DNA of 64,000 nucleotides from CAINVV01 sp963663675 (GCA_963663675.1 OY760498.1:1116001-1180000); one strand, 5' to 3'; numbered from the stretch's first letter, positions 9,908 through 19,424 are shown. The notes: generated from the sequence alone by a model not told the origin. Made by a program: numbers and translations.

Positions 9908-10282
9908 ATGAAAGAATTAAAAAAACGTTACACACTGAATGCGGTGCCGCATGATGTTTACAATGCGATGACCAATCCGCTCATGATTGAAATATGGACC
10001 GGCGAACCAGTCGTCATGAGCACCGAACCCGGAAGCGGGTTTGAAATTTGGGATGGCGCCATCACCGGTGAAAATCTTGAATTTGTGGAGGATAAACTGA
10101 TTAAACAGAAATGGTTCTTTGGGGAAGACGAGGATTCAATCGTTACAATCAAACTTTTTCCCGACCGTAAAGGAACCCTTGTAGAATTGCATCAGACCAA
10201 TATCCCGGATAAAGCCTATGACAACATGGTGGAGGGTTGGGATGTTGATTATTTTGGTAACCTGCGGCAACTTTACGAGTAA
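9908..10282 (+). CDS. SRPBCC (START-like / AHSA1) domain protein
   Basis: A 124-residue single-domain protein. The opening pattern (LNAVPHDVYNAMTNPLMIEIWTG) and the middle strand pattern (FEIWDGAITGENLEF) are those of the AHSA1/SRPBCC fold, a helix-grip pocket that binds hydrophobic ligands or, in Aha1, Hsp90. The motif GWDVDYFGNLRQLYE at the end corresponds to the long C-terminal helix. Role in this cell unknown. It stands alone on the plus strand and converges on the acetyltransferase 3 bases later. Confidence 0.72.
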   Translation: MKELKKRYTLNAVPHDVYNAMTNPLMIEIWTGEPVVMSTEPGSGFEIWDGAITGENLEFVEDKLIKQKWFFGEDEDSIVTIKLFPDRKGTLVELHQTNIPDKAYDNMVEGWDVDYFGNLRQLYE

Positions 10283-10285
10283 TCC

Positions 10286-10792
10286 TTATTCCAGGTAAAT
10301 CCTTTTGCGCATCAGGTAATCGTCCATCACATAACCTGAACCAATATCTCCTACCATTTCTCCATATTTTTCAAAACCCATTTTTTCGTAGGCATTGATA
10401 GTCAGCAGGTTATTTTTGTTGACTGTGAGGGTGATGAATTCTAGCCCTTTATTTCTGCATTCAGTAGAAAGGAAGTCAATTCCGATCCGGCCATATCCTT
10501 TCCCGCGTTCCTCCGAAAGGATGTATAATTTACTGAGGAACATTTCATTGCTTTTCCCAATGCTTCCGATATAACCTACCGGCTTACCGGATGAAGTAAT
10601 TATGAAATAGGCATAACCCTCCTGTTTAATCTGGTTTTCAATAGCATCTTGCGACTGGAATTTTGCCACCATGTAATCGACCTGCTCCTGCCCGATAATC
10701 GGTACGTAGTGTTCAGTCCAGATTATTTTTGCGAGATTTGATACAATGGTTATTTCTTCCTGAGTGAAAACAGGTATAATTTTTGTCTCCAT
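10286..10792 (-). CDS. GNAT family N-acetyltransferase
   Basis: A 168-residue acetyl-CoA dependent acetyltransferase. The acetyl-CoA loop is RGKGYG in the segment LYILSEERGKGYGRIGI, and the later strand/helix pair VNKNNLLTINAYEKMGF is the typical GNAT motif B. The substrate cannot be told from sequence. It begins 2 bases after the stop of pheT on the same strand, so the two are probably co-transcribed. Confidence 0.82.
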   Translation of the reverse strand: METKIIPVFTQEEITIVSNLAKIIWTEHYVPIIGQEQVDYMVAKFQSQDAIENQIKQEGYAYFIITSSGKPVGYIGSIGKSNEMFLSKLYILSEERGKGYGRIGIDFLSTECRNKGLEFITLTVNKNNLLTINAYEKMGFEKYGEMVGDIGSGYVMDDYLMRKRIYLE

Positions 10793-10794
10793 AA

Positions 10795-13251
10795 TTACCT
10801 GATTAGTGCGCCCAATTCCCTCTTGAAAGCATTCATCAGTTTTTCCATGGTCTTTTCTATCTGCTTATCATTTAATGTTTTAGAGTCGTCTCTTAACAGG
10901 AAGCTGACAGCATAAGACTTTTTCCCTTCAGGAAGGCTGTCTCCTTCGTAAACATCAAAGATATTGACAGACTTGAGAATTTCTTTCTCCGTTCTCTGCG
11001 CCCACATTTTTATGGTGCTGAAAGTAACATCACGATCGACCAGCAAAGCAAGGTCTCTTCTGACTTCCGGGAATTTTGGGAGTGGGGTATAGGCTACCTT
11101 CACCCTTTTGATGGCATTCAACAATAAGGTCCAGTGAATCTCAGCATAATAGGCACCCGCCTGTATATCAAATTGTTTCAGCATATTTTTACTGACGATA
11201 CCCAGTTGTGCAATCTTTTGGTTGTTAAAGGAATAAGCAATTCCATCTGAAAATATTTCCGAGGAGAAGTTCTCCACCTGGCAACTATCCGGCGAAATGC
11301 CTAACCTCTGGAAAATCTTCTCCAGGTAACTTTTTAATGTATAAAAGCTTGATAACTGGGCCTTACCTGTCCAGTTCTCGCCTTCCTTATTGCCGGTAAG
11401 CCATAACCCGATGTGTTCCTCCTCTTTGTAATTCTTTACAGGATTGGAGAAGGTTTTGGAACCATCAAAGAAATAGACGTTGCCAAATTCATACAGTTTA
11501 AGATCCGCATTTTTGAAATTTGTATTTCTTAGAATGGTTTCTAGTCCGCCAAATAGCAACGTCTGCCTCATAACATTCAGGTCTGAGCTTAGCGGATTGA
11601 ATAGCCTGACACAGTTTTCCTCTTTAAACGTGTTAAGATGCTCGTAATAGGTTGATTTAGTGAGAGAGTTGCACATGATTTCGTTGAAGCCGTGTGCTGT
11701 AAGTATTTCTGAGACAAGATTTTGCAACTTTTGCTTGTCGGGATGCGATGCATGCTGCAGGGTGGATCTGACTGAAGTTCCGGGTTCAACATTGTTGTAA
11801 CCATATATTCGGAGCAGTTCTTCAATAACATCGGCCTCGCGTCTTACATCCACCCTGTAAGGCGGTACAGAAAGGTCAAGCGAATTATCATCCTCTTTCA
11901 CTATTCTGATCTCCAGGGCTTTCAGTATATTCTTTACCTGTTCTTTTGGAATTTCCTTGCCTATCAACCGGGTAACATTCCGGTAACTTAGCGTTACAGG
12001 GAAAAACTCCAGTACTGATGGGTCAGCTAAAATGTCTACTATATCAGAGGCTACGACACCACCTGCCAGTTCACAAATCAGGATGGCAGCCCTTTTAAGC
12101 GCATAGATCGTTCCATTGGGATCGACTCCCCTTTCGAAACGGAATGAAGCGTCTGTGTTAAGAACATGGCGGCGAGCCGTTTTCCGGATGTAAACCGGGT
12201 TGAACAAGGCACTTTCCAGAAACATATCAGTAGTGCTGTCGCTGATACCAGAGTCCAGTCCTCCGAAAACGCCCCCGATGCACATCCCCTCAGATTCATT
12301 GCATATCATCAGGTCTTTTTCATCGAGCACGCGTTCTGTCTCATCAAGAGTCCGGAATTTTGTACCACCGGGCAGTGTTTTCACAATTACTTTTTTCCCC
12401 TTAATGGCTGCAATATCAAAGGCATGCAGGGGCTGTCCCGTTTCGAACAGGATATAATTGGTGATATCGACAACATTGTTGATTGGCTTCAGACCTATAA
12501 CGCGAAGCCTGTTTTTCAGCCATTCCGGAGATTCTTTGATTGTTATCCCGGAGATGGATACTCCGGCATATCGGGGGCATGCTACAGGATTCTCAACCGT
12601 AACATTTAGATTGTGCGTGCGTTGGCTTACCTGAAAGCCCTCAACAGAAGGCCTGCTATAGGTAATCTCTTCATTCTGACTCAGAAATGCAGCCAGGTCA
12701 CGGGCTACCCCAATATGTGAGGCGCTGTCAATTCTGTTGGGTGTCAGGTCTACTTCCAGGCAAAAGTCACTTTCGATGTTGAAATATTTTGATGCCGGTA
12801 TTCCTGTTTGCGCAGTTGGATCCAAAACCATGATTCCGCTGTGGTCATTCCCAATTCCTATCTCATCTTCGGCACAGATCATTCCGGCGGAGGTTTCTCC
12901 CCTTATTTTAGACTTCTGAATGGTAAATTGCTCCTCTCCTTTGTAAAGTGTGGCGCCGACTGTAGCCACAATCACCTTCTGTCCGGCTGCCACATTGGGC
13001 GCTCCGCAGACGATAGGTACTACCTCCCCGTTACCAAGATCAACGGTGGTAAGACTCAGGTGATCTGAACCCGGGTGTTTCCGGCAGGTCAGTACTTCTC
13101 CAACAACAAGGCCTCTCAAACCACCTTTGATTGATTCTGCTTCAACCGGACTTCCTGTCTCCAGGCCCAGTTGTGTCAGTGTTGCAGCTATTTCTTCCGG
13201 ACTGAGTGAGGTATTCAGGTAATCTTTAAGCCATTTGTATGAGATGTTCAT
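10795..13251 (-). CDS. pheT: phenylalanine--tRNA ligase beta subunit
   Basis: The 818-residue beta subunit of the alpha2beta2 synthetase that charges tRNA-Phe. Visible domains in order: N-terminal domain (MNISYKWLKDYLN), tRNA-binding OB fold at about 40-150 (KHPGSDHLSLTTVDLG, VCGAPN), B3/B4 editing domain, B5 DNA-binding-like domain, the catalytic-like domain, and a C-terminal FDX-ACB anticodon-binding domain (PKFPEVRRDLALLVD). Length matches the long bacterial form. pheS is not in the window, so the two subunit genes are unlinked here, which is common in Bacteroidota. Confidence 0.95.
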   Translation of the reverse strand: MNISYKWLKDYLNTSLSPEEIAATLTQLGLETGSPVEAESIKGGLRGLVVGEVLTCRKHPGSDHLSLTTVDLGNGEVVPIVCGAPNVAAGQKVIVATVGATLYKGEEQFTIQKSKIRGETSAGMICAEDEIGIGNDHSGIMVLDPTAQTGIPASKYFNIESDFCLEVDLTPNRIDSASHIGVARDLAAFLSQNEEITYSRPSVEGFQVSQRTHNLNVTVENPVACPRYAGVSISGITIKESPEWLKNRLRVIGLKPINNVVDITNYILFETGQPLHAFDIAAIKGKKVIVKTLPGGTKFRTLDETERVLDEKDLMICNESEGMCIGGVFGGLDSGISDSTTDMFLESALFNPVYIRKTARRHVLNTDASFRFERGVDPNGTIYALKRAAILICELAGGVVASDIVDILADPSVLEFFPVTLSYRNVTRLIGKEIPKEQVKNILKALEIRIVKEDDNSLDLSVPPYRVDVRREADVIEELLRIYGYNNVEPGTSVRSTLQHASHPDKQKLQNLVSEILTAHGFNEIMCNSLTKSTYYEHLNTFKEENCVRLFNPLSSDLNVMRQTLLFGGLETILRNTNFKNADLKLYEFGNVYFFDGSKTFSNPVKNYKEEEHIGLWLTGNKEGENWTGKAQLSSFYTLKSYLEKIFQRLGISPDSCQVENFSSEIFSDGIAYSFNNQKIAQLGIVSKNMLKQFDIQAGAYYAEIHWTLLLNAIKRVKVAYTPLPKFPEVRRDLALLVDRDVTFSTIKMWAQRTEKEILKSVNIFDVYEGDSLPEGKKSYAVSFLLRDDSKTLNDKQIEKTMEKLMNAFKRELGALIR

Positions 13252-13642
13252 TTGATAATAATTTGATTTTTAATTGCCAGATGGAATATCCAGGATGACA
13301 TAAATTATTTTCATATCGGCAGGACACTACAAGCCGGGGTGGATAATTCATCTTGATATGATTTATTTTTCAGGTTGCAGTAATTCACCGTAATCTATTT
13401 CTCCCTCAAAATAGTGCAAAATACCGGTTTATTGATGCAGACAGAAATTATGGGACGAATTTAGGCATTTATACCCTAAAGACAAATTTCCGGTGCAGGT
13501 TCATTGCTTATTAATGTAAAAGTGATATTTATATTCTCAATATTATTCGTTGAAAACAGAATCTGATCCGGGTTGAATAAATGGGAGAATTCTGCTTTTT
13601 TTATACTTAATATTAAAAAATTAATATTTTTAAGGCAACATA
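13252..13642. other. intergenic stretch without recognised feature
   Basis: AT-rich spacer between the divergent pheT and acidic-protein genes. I see no open frame of note, no RNA fold I recognise and no repeat. The promoter of the plus-strand gene lies at its right edge; the pheT promoter should also lie here, but no element stood out. Confidence 0.5.
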
Positions 13643-13671
13643 TTGTTTGAATTTAATGAATTACTATTTTG
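13643..13671 (+). promoter_or_regulatory. candidate Bacteroidota promoter for the acidic protein gene
   Basis: TTG at 13643-13645, then 19 bases, then TATTTTG at 13665-13671, close to TTG-N19-TAnnTTTG (one base short in the -7 element). The start codon follows 82 bases downstream. Confidence 0.4.
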
Positions 13672-13753
13672 CAGCACAATTATAACCTTGATTAACCAAA
13701 GGCATATGGGCCTTATCTCATTGATTAATAATTAAATAAAAATATTTTCATAT

Positions 13754-14116
13754 ATGGCTCAAAGCAATAAACCACGTTTGGTGAAGGATTACGATAAACT
13801 GCCACTCGATATTCAGGGGCAAATAAAGCTAAACTATCCACAAGGTTTTGCAGGAAGTCTGATTACCTACATCGATGCAAAAGGTAAAGTGGTATCTGCT
13901 TTGCCTTATGAAACCGAGGATTATTATTATCTCGTTCGGATGACTCTGGCAGAAGCCTATGATATCATTGAAAACGATGAAGATTTCGGTGATGATGGCA
14001 TTCTCAGGGATGACTTTGCTTTACAGGGCTTTGAAGGTGGTGAAGACGAGGATGATGTTGAGGACATCCCTGATGATGAACCCCTTGACGATGATGATGA
14101 TGATGATGACATATAG
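13754..14116 (+). CDS. conserved small acidic protein with poly-Asp tail
   Basis: A 120-residue soluble protein. Residues 1-75 look folded (LPLDIQGQIKLNYPQGFAG, then ETEDYYYLVRMTLAEAYDII). The last 40 residues are almost entirely Asp and Glu, ending in eight consecutive Asp and Ile. I do not recognise a named family. Similar short proteins with a folded head and acidic tail occur in Bacteroidota (recollection, not checked). The tail could bind basic proteins or metal ions, but that is speculation. It is monocistronic, with its own promoter and a strong hairpin at its stop codon. Confidence 0.75.
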   Translation: MAQSNKPRLVKDYDKLPLDIQGQIKLNYPQGFAGSLITYIDAKGKVVSALPYETEDYYYLVRMTLAEAYDIIENDEDFGDDGILRDDFALQGFEGGEDEDDVEDIPDDEPLDDDDDDDDI

Positions 14117-14150
14117 CAGAAAAGCCGGTTTCCCGGCTTTTCTGCTATAT
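14111..14150. terminator. 18-bp perfect hairpin, probable terminator between convergent genes
   Basis: Bases 14111-14128 pair perfectly with 14133-14150 around a 4-base loop; the core is AAAAGCCGG/CCGGCTTTT. The left arm overlaps the TAG stop (14114-14116). There is no T-run after the stem, so efficiency as a factor-independent terminator is uncertain. It separates the acidic protein gene from the convergent miaA. Confidence 0.6.
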
Positions 14151-14182
14151 GTCTCCGGAATCCGGCCGTCATCAGAATAAAT

Positions 14183-15094
14183 TTATCCGTAATTACTGAT
14201 CAACTGCACGATTTCCTCTTCCTGGTTAGGGTGAAACCATTGTATATCAGTATCTTTTCTGAACCAGGTGAGTTGTTTTCGCGCATATTTCCTGGTATTG
14301 GACTTTATTTTCTCAACCGCTTCCGCCTTGCTGCAATGCCCGTCAAAGTAATCGAACAGTTCGCGGTAACCCACTGTATTAAGGGTGCTCAAATGGCGGT
14401 GCGGATATAAATTCTTTGCTTCCTGTTCAAGTCCGGCGATCATCATTTCATCGACCCTGCGGTTGATGCGGTCGTAAAGTTCTCTGCGATCAAGGTTAAG
14501 GCCAATTTTTATGATCCTGAAATTACGTTTTTTCACGGTCTTGCTTCTTTGGGATGAGAAAGATTTCCCTGTCGTGTAGCAGATTTCCAGCGCATGCAGA
14601 ATTCTGACGGGATTCCGAAGGTCAACCTCCCGGTAGTATGCCGGATCCAAAAGTTTCAATTCTGCCCTTAACTGCTCAATACCTTCCTTTTGCATCCGTT
14701 CTGACAGTGCGGTCCTGAGTTCAGGTTCAATGTCAGGCAGGTCATCAATACCCTTGCAGACTGCATCAATGTATAGCATAGAACCTCCGGTCATCACTAC
14801 GAAGTCGTGAATTTCAAACATATGGCGGAGCTTGTCTAGCACTTCTGCTTCAAACTTTGCCGCATTGTATATGTCAAAGATGGAGTGCGTTTGAATAAAA
14901 TGGTGGGGAATATTTTCCAGCAACACCTTGTCCGGTACAGCCGTACCAATAGCCATCTCCCTGAACAGTTGCCTCGAATCACAGGATATAATCTCTGTTT
15001 CAAAAAGCCGGGCTATCCTGATGCTTAATGACGTTTTGCCCACACAGGTCGGACCGAGCAGTATAATCAGGGTGTGCGGAAGTTTTTTATTCAA
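14183..15094 (-). CDS. miaA: tRNA dimethylallyltransferase
   Basis: Transfers the dimethylallyl group to N6 of A37 in tRNAs reading UNN codons, the first step towards ms2i6A37. At 303 residues it has normal length. The P-loop is GPTCVGKT at residues 14-21. Further family marks are SCDSRQLF, the GGSMLYIDAVCKGID motif, and the C-terminal TVGYRELFDYFDG segment followed by the KYARKQLTWFR motif. Confidence 0.95.
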   Translation of the reverse strand: MNKKLPHTLIILLGPTCVGKTSLSIRIARLFETEIISCDSRQLFREMAIGTAVPDKVLLENIPHHFIQTHSIFDIYNAAKFEAEVLDKLRHMFEIHDFVVMTGGSMLYIDAVCKGIDDLPDIEPELRTALSERMQKEGIEQLRAELKLLDPAYYREVDLRNPVRILHALEICYTTGKSFSSQRSKTVKKRNFRIIKIGLNLDRRELYDRINRRVDEMMIAGLEQEAKNLYPHRHLSTLNTVGYRELFDYFDGHCSKAEAVEKIKSNTRKYARKQLTWFRKDTDIQWFHPNQEEEIVQLISNYG

Positions 15095-15223
15095 AGGGGG
15101 TATGGTTTCTGATGTTTTGACAACCCGAATTGAACTGATAAAAATTCGAAAACAGGTGAAAGGCTTAGATTTTGTCAGATTTAGTCATCTTAAACAAGAC
15201 CGGCACTCAGAAAAATTACGAGA

Positions 15224-15412
15224 TCAGATGATGTCGTCTTTGCTGCCGTAAAGTTCAGTCAAATCTTCCAGTTCACCCAGGTCGTTCATAACACTCATAA
15301 TTTCAGTGTTGTCTTCCATGAGTAAATCTGTGTCGTTTTGCAAGTTGTTCATGTGAAATTCAGACCTGTTTCTATTAGTCATCTTAACATAAGATGTAGA
15401 GCTTTTTTTCAT
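15224..15412 (-). CDS. hypothetical small acidic protein
   Basis: A 62-residue frame in the gap between aconitase and miaA. The sequence begins MKKSSTSYVKMTNRNRSEF and becomes acidic (DLGELEDLTELYGSKDDII). No family recognised. No clear ribosome-binding site is visible, as is common in Bacteroidota. Inner ATGs at codons 11 and 21 are alternatives. It may be a real small gene or chance; the composition and isolated position give moderate support only. Confidence 0.4.
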   Translation of the reverse strand: MKKSSTSYVKMTNRNRSEFHMNNLQNDTDLLMEDNTEIMSVMNDLGELEDLTELYGSKDDII

Positions 15413-15579
15413 AATTTATCATTTACAATGAGTTAACCACAAATAAAACACTCCAATAGAGCCGCTCAAATTTATCGAGCATTGTTAAAAATTGTTCAAT
15501 TAAAGTCTTAAAAAATGTTAATTGTATAAATTATTTTGTTAAGCAGTCAGTCAGTCAGTTGATTAGCTGACAATTGAAA

Positions 15580-15610
15580 AAAGTACGGCCGGAAAAATTT
15601 TCCGGCCGTT
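15580..15610 (-). terminator. rho-independent terminator of aconitase
   Basis: On the minus strand ACGGCCGGAA and TTCCGGCCGT (plus 15585-15609) form a GC-rich stem around a short AT loop, followed by a run of T (plus 15577-15582). It lies 21 bases past the aconitase stop. Confidence 0.8.
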
Positions 15611-15630
15611 GAAAGATCATGACAACTGGT

Positions 15631-17892
15631 TTAATGCCCCTGCTTGATGTAATTCAGGCAAGATCCGCTTTTAAACCACTTGATCTGCTGTTCGTTATAA
15701 GTGTGCCTGGCAAGTATCTCATTGGTTGATCCGTCTTTGTGATGAAGAACCAGCTCCAAAGGTACGCCGGGAGAGAAATGCTGCAATCCGAGAATATCAA
15801 TCCTGTCATTCTCCTGAATCAGGTTATAATCAGCAGGATTATCAAAAGTCAATGCCAGCATACCTTGTTTTTTGAGGTTGGTTTCGTGGATTCGTGCGAA
15901 TGACCTCGTGAGTACGGCCTTCACACCGAGATGCCGGGGCTCCATCGCCGCGTGTTCACGGGATGAACCTTCTCCGTAATTCTCGTCTCCGACAACCACG
16001 GATCCGATTCCTGACTTTTTATAGCTCCTGGCCGTATCCGGGACTGTACCGTATTGTCCGGTTTCCTGGTTAAGGACAGAATTTGTATTGCCATTGAAGT
16101 CATTGACAGCCCCGATCAACATGTTATTCGAAATGTTATCGAGATGCCCCCGGTATTTAAGCCATGGACCTGCCATTGAGATATGGTCAGTAGTGCATTT
16201 GCCACGTGCTTTGATTAGAAGGGCAAGCTGAGTCATCTCTTTTCCGTCCCATGGCTGGAATGGTTCGAGCAGCTGAAGACGGTCGGAGTCCGGATCAACG
16301 GTTACCTCCAGGTGCCTGAATTCCCTGGAGGGAGGGATCAGTCCTGCATCTTCTACCGCGAAACCTTTGGCAGGAAGGTCATCACCCGTCGGAACATCCA
16401 GTTTTACTTTTTCACCGTCCTGGTTCACAAGGTAATCTGTTACCGGATCGAAATCTAGTGTTCCGGCGATGGCAAAAGCAGTGACAATCTCGGGTGAAGC
16501 GACAAAACCATGAGTCTTTGGATTACCATCCGTCCTTTTGGCAAAATTGCGGTTGAAGGAGGTCATGATCGAATTCTCTGGCAGATTTTCTGCATTCTCC
16601 CTGGCCCACTGACCGATACAAGGTCCGCAGGCATTGGCAAGGACAACACCGCCGATGGATTCGAAGGCCTTGAGGTGCTGATCCCTGTCGACAGTATATC
16701 TTACCATTTCAGATCCAGGTGTAACTGTGAATTTAGCCTTTACCTTTAAGTTCTTTGCGTTGGCCTGAAGCGCAACGGAAGCTGCGCGGCTGATGTCCTC
16801 GTAAGAAGAGTTGGTACATGAACCTATTAATCCAACCTGCATCTCCAGTGGCCACTTTTTCTCTTTGGCCACTTTTTTGAATTGTGACAGCGGGGTGGCC
16901 AGATCGGGAGTGAAAGGTCCGTTGATATGCGGCTCCAGCTCAGAAAGGTTTATTTCAATGAGCTGATCAAAATATTTTTCAGGATTCTGGTAGACTGCAT
17001 CATCACCGTTCAGGTGTGCTTTAATACCATCCGCCATAGCGGCAATATCTGCACGGCTGGTTGCCCTGAGGTATTTGGCCATATTTTCATCATAACCAAA
17101 AACGGAAGTGGTTGCCCCGATTTCTGCTCCCATGTTGCAGATTGTGCCTTTACCGGTACAGGAAATAGTATCAGCACCGTCTCCGAAATATTCAACGATG
17201 GCTCCGGTACCTCCTTTGACGGTAAGCAGTCCGGCGACTTTAAGGATGACATCTTTTGGAGAACTCCAGCCTTGCAATTTGCCGGTAAGTTTAATTCCGA
17301 TCAGTTTTGGAAATTTCAGCTCCCATGGGATACCGGTCATAACATCCACTGCATCAGCTCCACCAACCCCGATCGCAATCATACCTAATCCTCCTGCATT
17401 CACTGTGTGGGAGTCAGTCCCAACCATCATTCCGCCCGGGAATGCATAATTTTCGAGCACCACCTGGTGAATGATTCCGGCACCCGGTTTCCAGAATCCG
17501 ATTCCATATCTTTTCGAAACATTTGACAGGAAATTGTAAACCTCTTTGTTGGTATTCTCTGCATTTATGAGATCCTGTGTAGCGCCTTCCTTAGCCAGGA
17601 TGAGGTGATCACAATGGACTGTCGAAGGGACTACAGCTTCATCTTTACCTGCCTGCATAAATTGAAGCAGTGCCATCTGGGCGGTAGCATCCTGCATGGC
17701 TACGCGGTCAGGATTGAAATTTACATAGGATATGCCTCTTTCATAAGGAATTCCCGGAAGCGGTTCCGAAAGGTGTGCATAGAGAATTTTTTCAGTAAGG
17801 GTAAGCGGCCTGCCCAATAATTTTCTCAGTTGTTCTGTTTTTTGAGGAAATCCGGCATAAACTTTTTTGATCATTTCAATATCGTAAGCCAT
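15631..17892 (-). CDS. aconitate hydratase
   Basis: Interconverts citrate and isocitrate in the TCA cycle. The 753-residue length and sequence are of the mitochondrial-type aconitase. The three [4Fe-4S] cysteines are present: Cys359 in GSCTNSSYED and Cys422/Cys425 in ANACGPCIGQ. Substrate motifs TDSHTVNAGGLG and GEGSSREHAA are intact. ATG 17892 (MAYDIEMIKK) is preferred to the TTG two codons upstream. Monocistronic, with its own terminator. A 16-bp palindrome lies upstream, about 95-110 bases from the start. Confidence 0.95.
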   Translation of the reverse strand: MAYDIEMIKKVYAGFPQKTEQLRKLLGRPLTLTEKILYAHLSEPLPGIPYERGISYVNFNPDRVAMQDATAQMALLQFMQAGKDEAVVPSTVHCDHLILAKEGATQDLINAENTNKEVYNFLSNVSKRYGIGFWKPGAGIIHQVVLENYAFPGGMMVGTDSHTVNAGGLGMIAIGVGGADAVDVMTGIPWELKFPKLIGIKLTGKLQGWSSPKDVILKVAGLLTVKGGTGAIVEYFGDGADTISCTGKGTICNMGAEIGATTSVFGYDENMAKYLRATSRADIAAMADGIKAHLNGDDAVYQNPEKYFDQLIEINLSELEPHINGPFTPDLATPLSQFKKVAKEKKWPLEMQVGLIGSCTNSSYEDISRAASVALQANAKNLKVKAKFTVTPGSEMVRYTVDRDQHLKAFESIGGVVLANACGPCIGQWARENAENLPENSIMTSFNRNFAKRTDGNPKTHGFVASPEIVTAFAIAGTLDFDPVTDYLVNQDGEKVKLDVPTGDDLPAKGFAVEDAGLIPPSREFRHLEVTVDPDSDRLQLLEPFQPWDGKEMTQLALLIKARGKCTTDHISMAGPWLKYRGHLDNISNNMLIGAVNDFNGNTNSVLNQETGQYGTVPDTARSYKKSGIGSVVVGDENYGEGSSREHAAMEPRHLGVKAVLTRSFARIHETNLKKQGMLALTFDNPADYNLIQENDRIDILGLQHFSPGVPLELVLHHKDGSTNEILARHTYNEQQIKWFKSGSCLNYIKQGH

Positions 17893-17985
17893 AATCAATC
17901 AAATTAAAGATTATAAAATGAGATTCGAACAGGATCTAAAACACATCTAATCAACTATAATTGTAATCAACGGTTTAACACAGTT

Positions 17986-18001
17986 CAATTTTGCAAAATT
18001 G
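17986..18001. promoter_or_regulatory. 16-bp perfect palindrome between divergent genes
   Basis: CAATTTTGCAAAATTG is its own reverse complement. Each half reads CAATTTTG, one base from the TAnnTTTG -7 element, so it could be a back-to-back promoter core or a regulator site for the divergent aconitase and permease genes. No matching -33 TTG at the usual distance was found. Confidence 0.35.
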
Positions 18002-18167
18002 GTTTTTTTATCTGAATAATTTAGGCGATCCCTGTTCACTGTGTTAAAAAAAAATCTACCTTGTCATAACATTAAGTCATATATCTACTGGCTTTTTACG
18101 AATTATTAGTTGCTCAGGACTGAACATCAGTCACATACAAAATTTTAATCATATTTATCTTTCTGCG

Positions 18168-19415
18168 ATGCTGCTAAAACCGTTGGTTGTCGAAAATATC
18201 ATGATTGCATTTCAATCAATTCGCGGCAATCTGCTTCGTTCCATACTTACTATTCTTATAATTGCAGTTGGCATATCAGCGCTGGTCGGAATTCTTACAG
18301 CCATTGATTCAATTAAAAATGCCATTACCGCCGATTTTACCAGGCTGGGAGCCAATACTTTTTCTCTTCAGAGCAGGGGTATGAGGATACAAATTGGCAA
18401 TCAGCGTTACAGGTCCAAAAATTATGCCTACATCAGCTACTTTCAGGCCAAGGATTTTCGTGAACAATACCATTTCCCTGCCACCGTATCCATTTCAGTG
18501 ATGGCAACCAATACAGCCACCGTGAAATTTGAGTCAAAAAAAAGTAATCCTAACGTCATCGTCCAGGGTATTGACGAAAATTATCTGCAAACTGCCGGAT
18601 ATGAGTTGCAAAGCGGACGAAACATCTCTATGCAGGAAGCCTATGACGGTACCAGTGTAGCCCTGATTGGTGCCGGGATGGTGTCCAAACTGTTCCCAAA
18701 GGATACAAACCCTATCGGGAAGCTTCTCTCGATCGGTAGCGGCAAATACATGGTTGTCGGAATTCTGAAGGAAAAGGGCAGCGGTTTTGGAGAGACCGGT
18801 GACAGGCTTGTTTTTCTCCCTTTTACCAATGTCAGGCAATATTTTGCCAGGCCAAACATGAATTTCAGGATCAGTGTACATCCAAATTCGGCTCAGCTGA
18901 TGGATGGTGCCACGGGAGAGGCAGAAGCCGTATTTCGCAATATCCGCGGACTTAATCCCACCGATGACAATGATTTCATAGTTGAGAAAAGCGATAACCT
19001 GGTTAACATACTGCTTGATAACATCAAGTATGTGACCATGGCAGCCACCATTATAGGAATTATCACACTTCTTGGAGCCGCTATCGGGCTGATGAACATT
19101 CTGTTGGTCGCCGTTGCTGAACGTACCAGGGAAATTGGTATCCGGAAGGCAATAGGGGCAAATTCTGCCACCATTCGGCAGCAATTTCTGATTGAATCAA
19201 TTGTGATCGGACAAATGGGGGGGATTCTGGGCATCATTCTGGGAATTCTTGCAGGGAATGCAATTTCTCTGGTGATTGGCTCTGCTTTTATCATTCCCTG
19301 GAACTGGATGATAGGCGGTGTCACTTTATGTCTGCTGGTCAGTTTTGCATCAGGTGTTATTCCAGCTGTAAAGGCTGCGAGGCTCGATCCAATCGAGGCG
19401 CTCAGGTACGAATAG
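18168..19415 (+). CDS. MacB-like / FtsX-domain ABC transporter permease
   Basis: A 415-residue membrane protein: one N-terminal helix (residues about 20-45, LLRSILTILIIAVGI), a large MacB-type periplasmic core domain, and three C-terminal helices of an FtsX domain with the motif ERTREIGIRKAIGA and the ending PIEALRYE. This is the single-FtsX type VII ABC topology used for lipoprotein or substrate extraction from the inner membrane. No ATPase is adjacent; the LolD-like ATPase at 32719 is a possible partner (inference). Substrate unknown. Confidence 0.88.
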   Translation: MLLKPLVVENIMIAFQSIRGNLLRSILTILIIAVGISALVGILTAIDSIKNAITADFTRLGANTFSLQSRGMRIQIGNQRYRSKNYAYISYFQAKDFREQYHFPATVSISVMATNTATVKFESKKSNPNVIVQGIDENYLQTAGYELQSGRNISMQEAYDGTSVALIGAGMVSKLFPKDTNPIGKLLSIGSGKYMVVGILKEKGSGFGETGDRLVFLPFTNVRQYFARPNMNFRISVHPNSAQLMDGATGEAEAVFRNIRGLNPTDDNDFIVEKSDNLVNILLDNIKYVTMAATIIGIITLLGAAIGLMNILLVAVAERTREIGIRKAIGANSATIRQQFLIESIVIGQMGGILGIILGILAGNAISLVIGSAFIIPWNWMIGGVTLCLLVSFASGVIPAVKAARLDPIEALRYE

Positions 19416-19424
19416 CCGAAAGTA

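Noticed and set aside
9766..9954. 62-codon plus-strand frame before the SRPBCC gene
   Set aside because: Overlaps the true start of the SRPBCC gene, has no family pattern and no regulatory site.
15544..15559. Tandem CAGT repeat (four copies)
   Set aside because: Too short to be a phase-variable tract of note, not in a gene or clear promoter.
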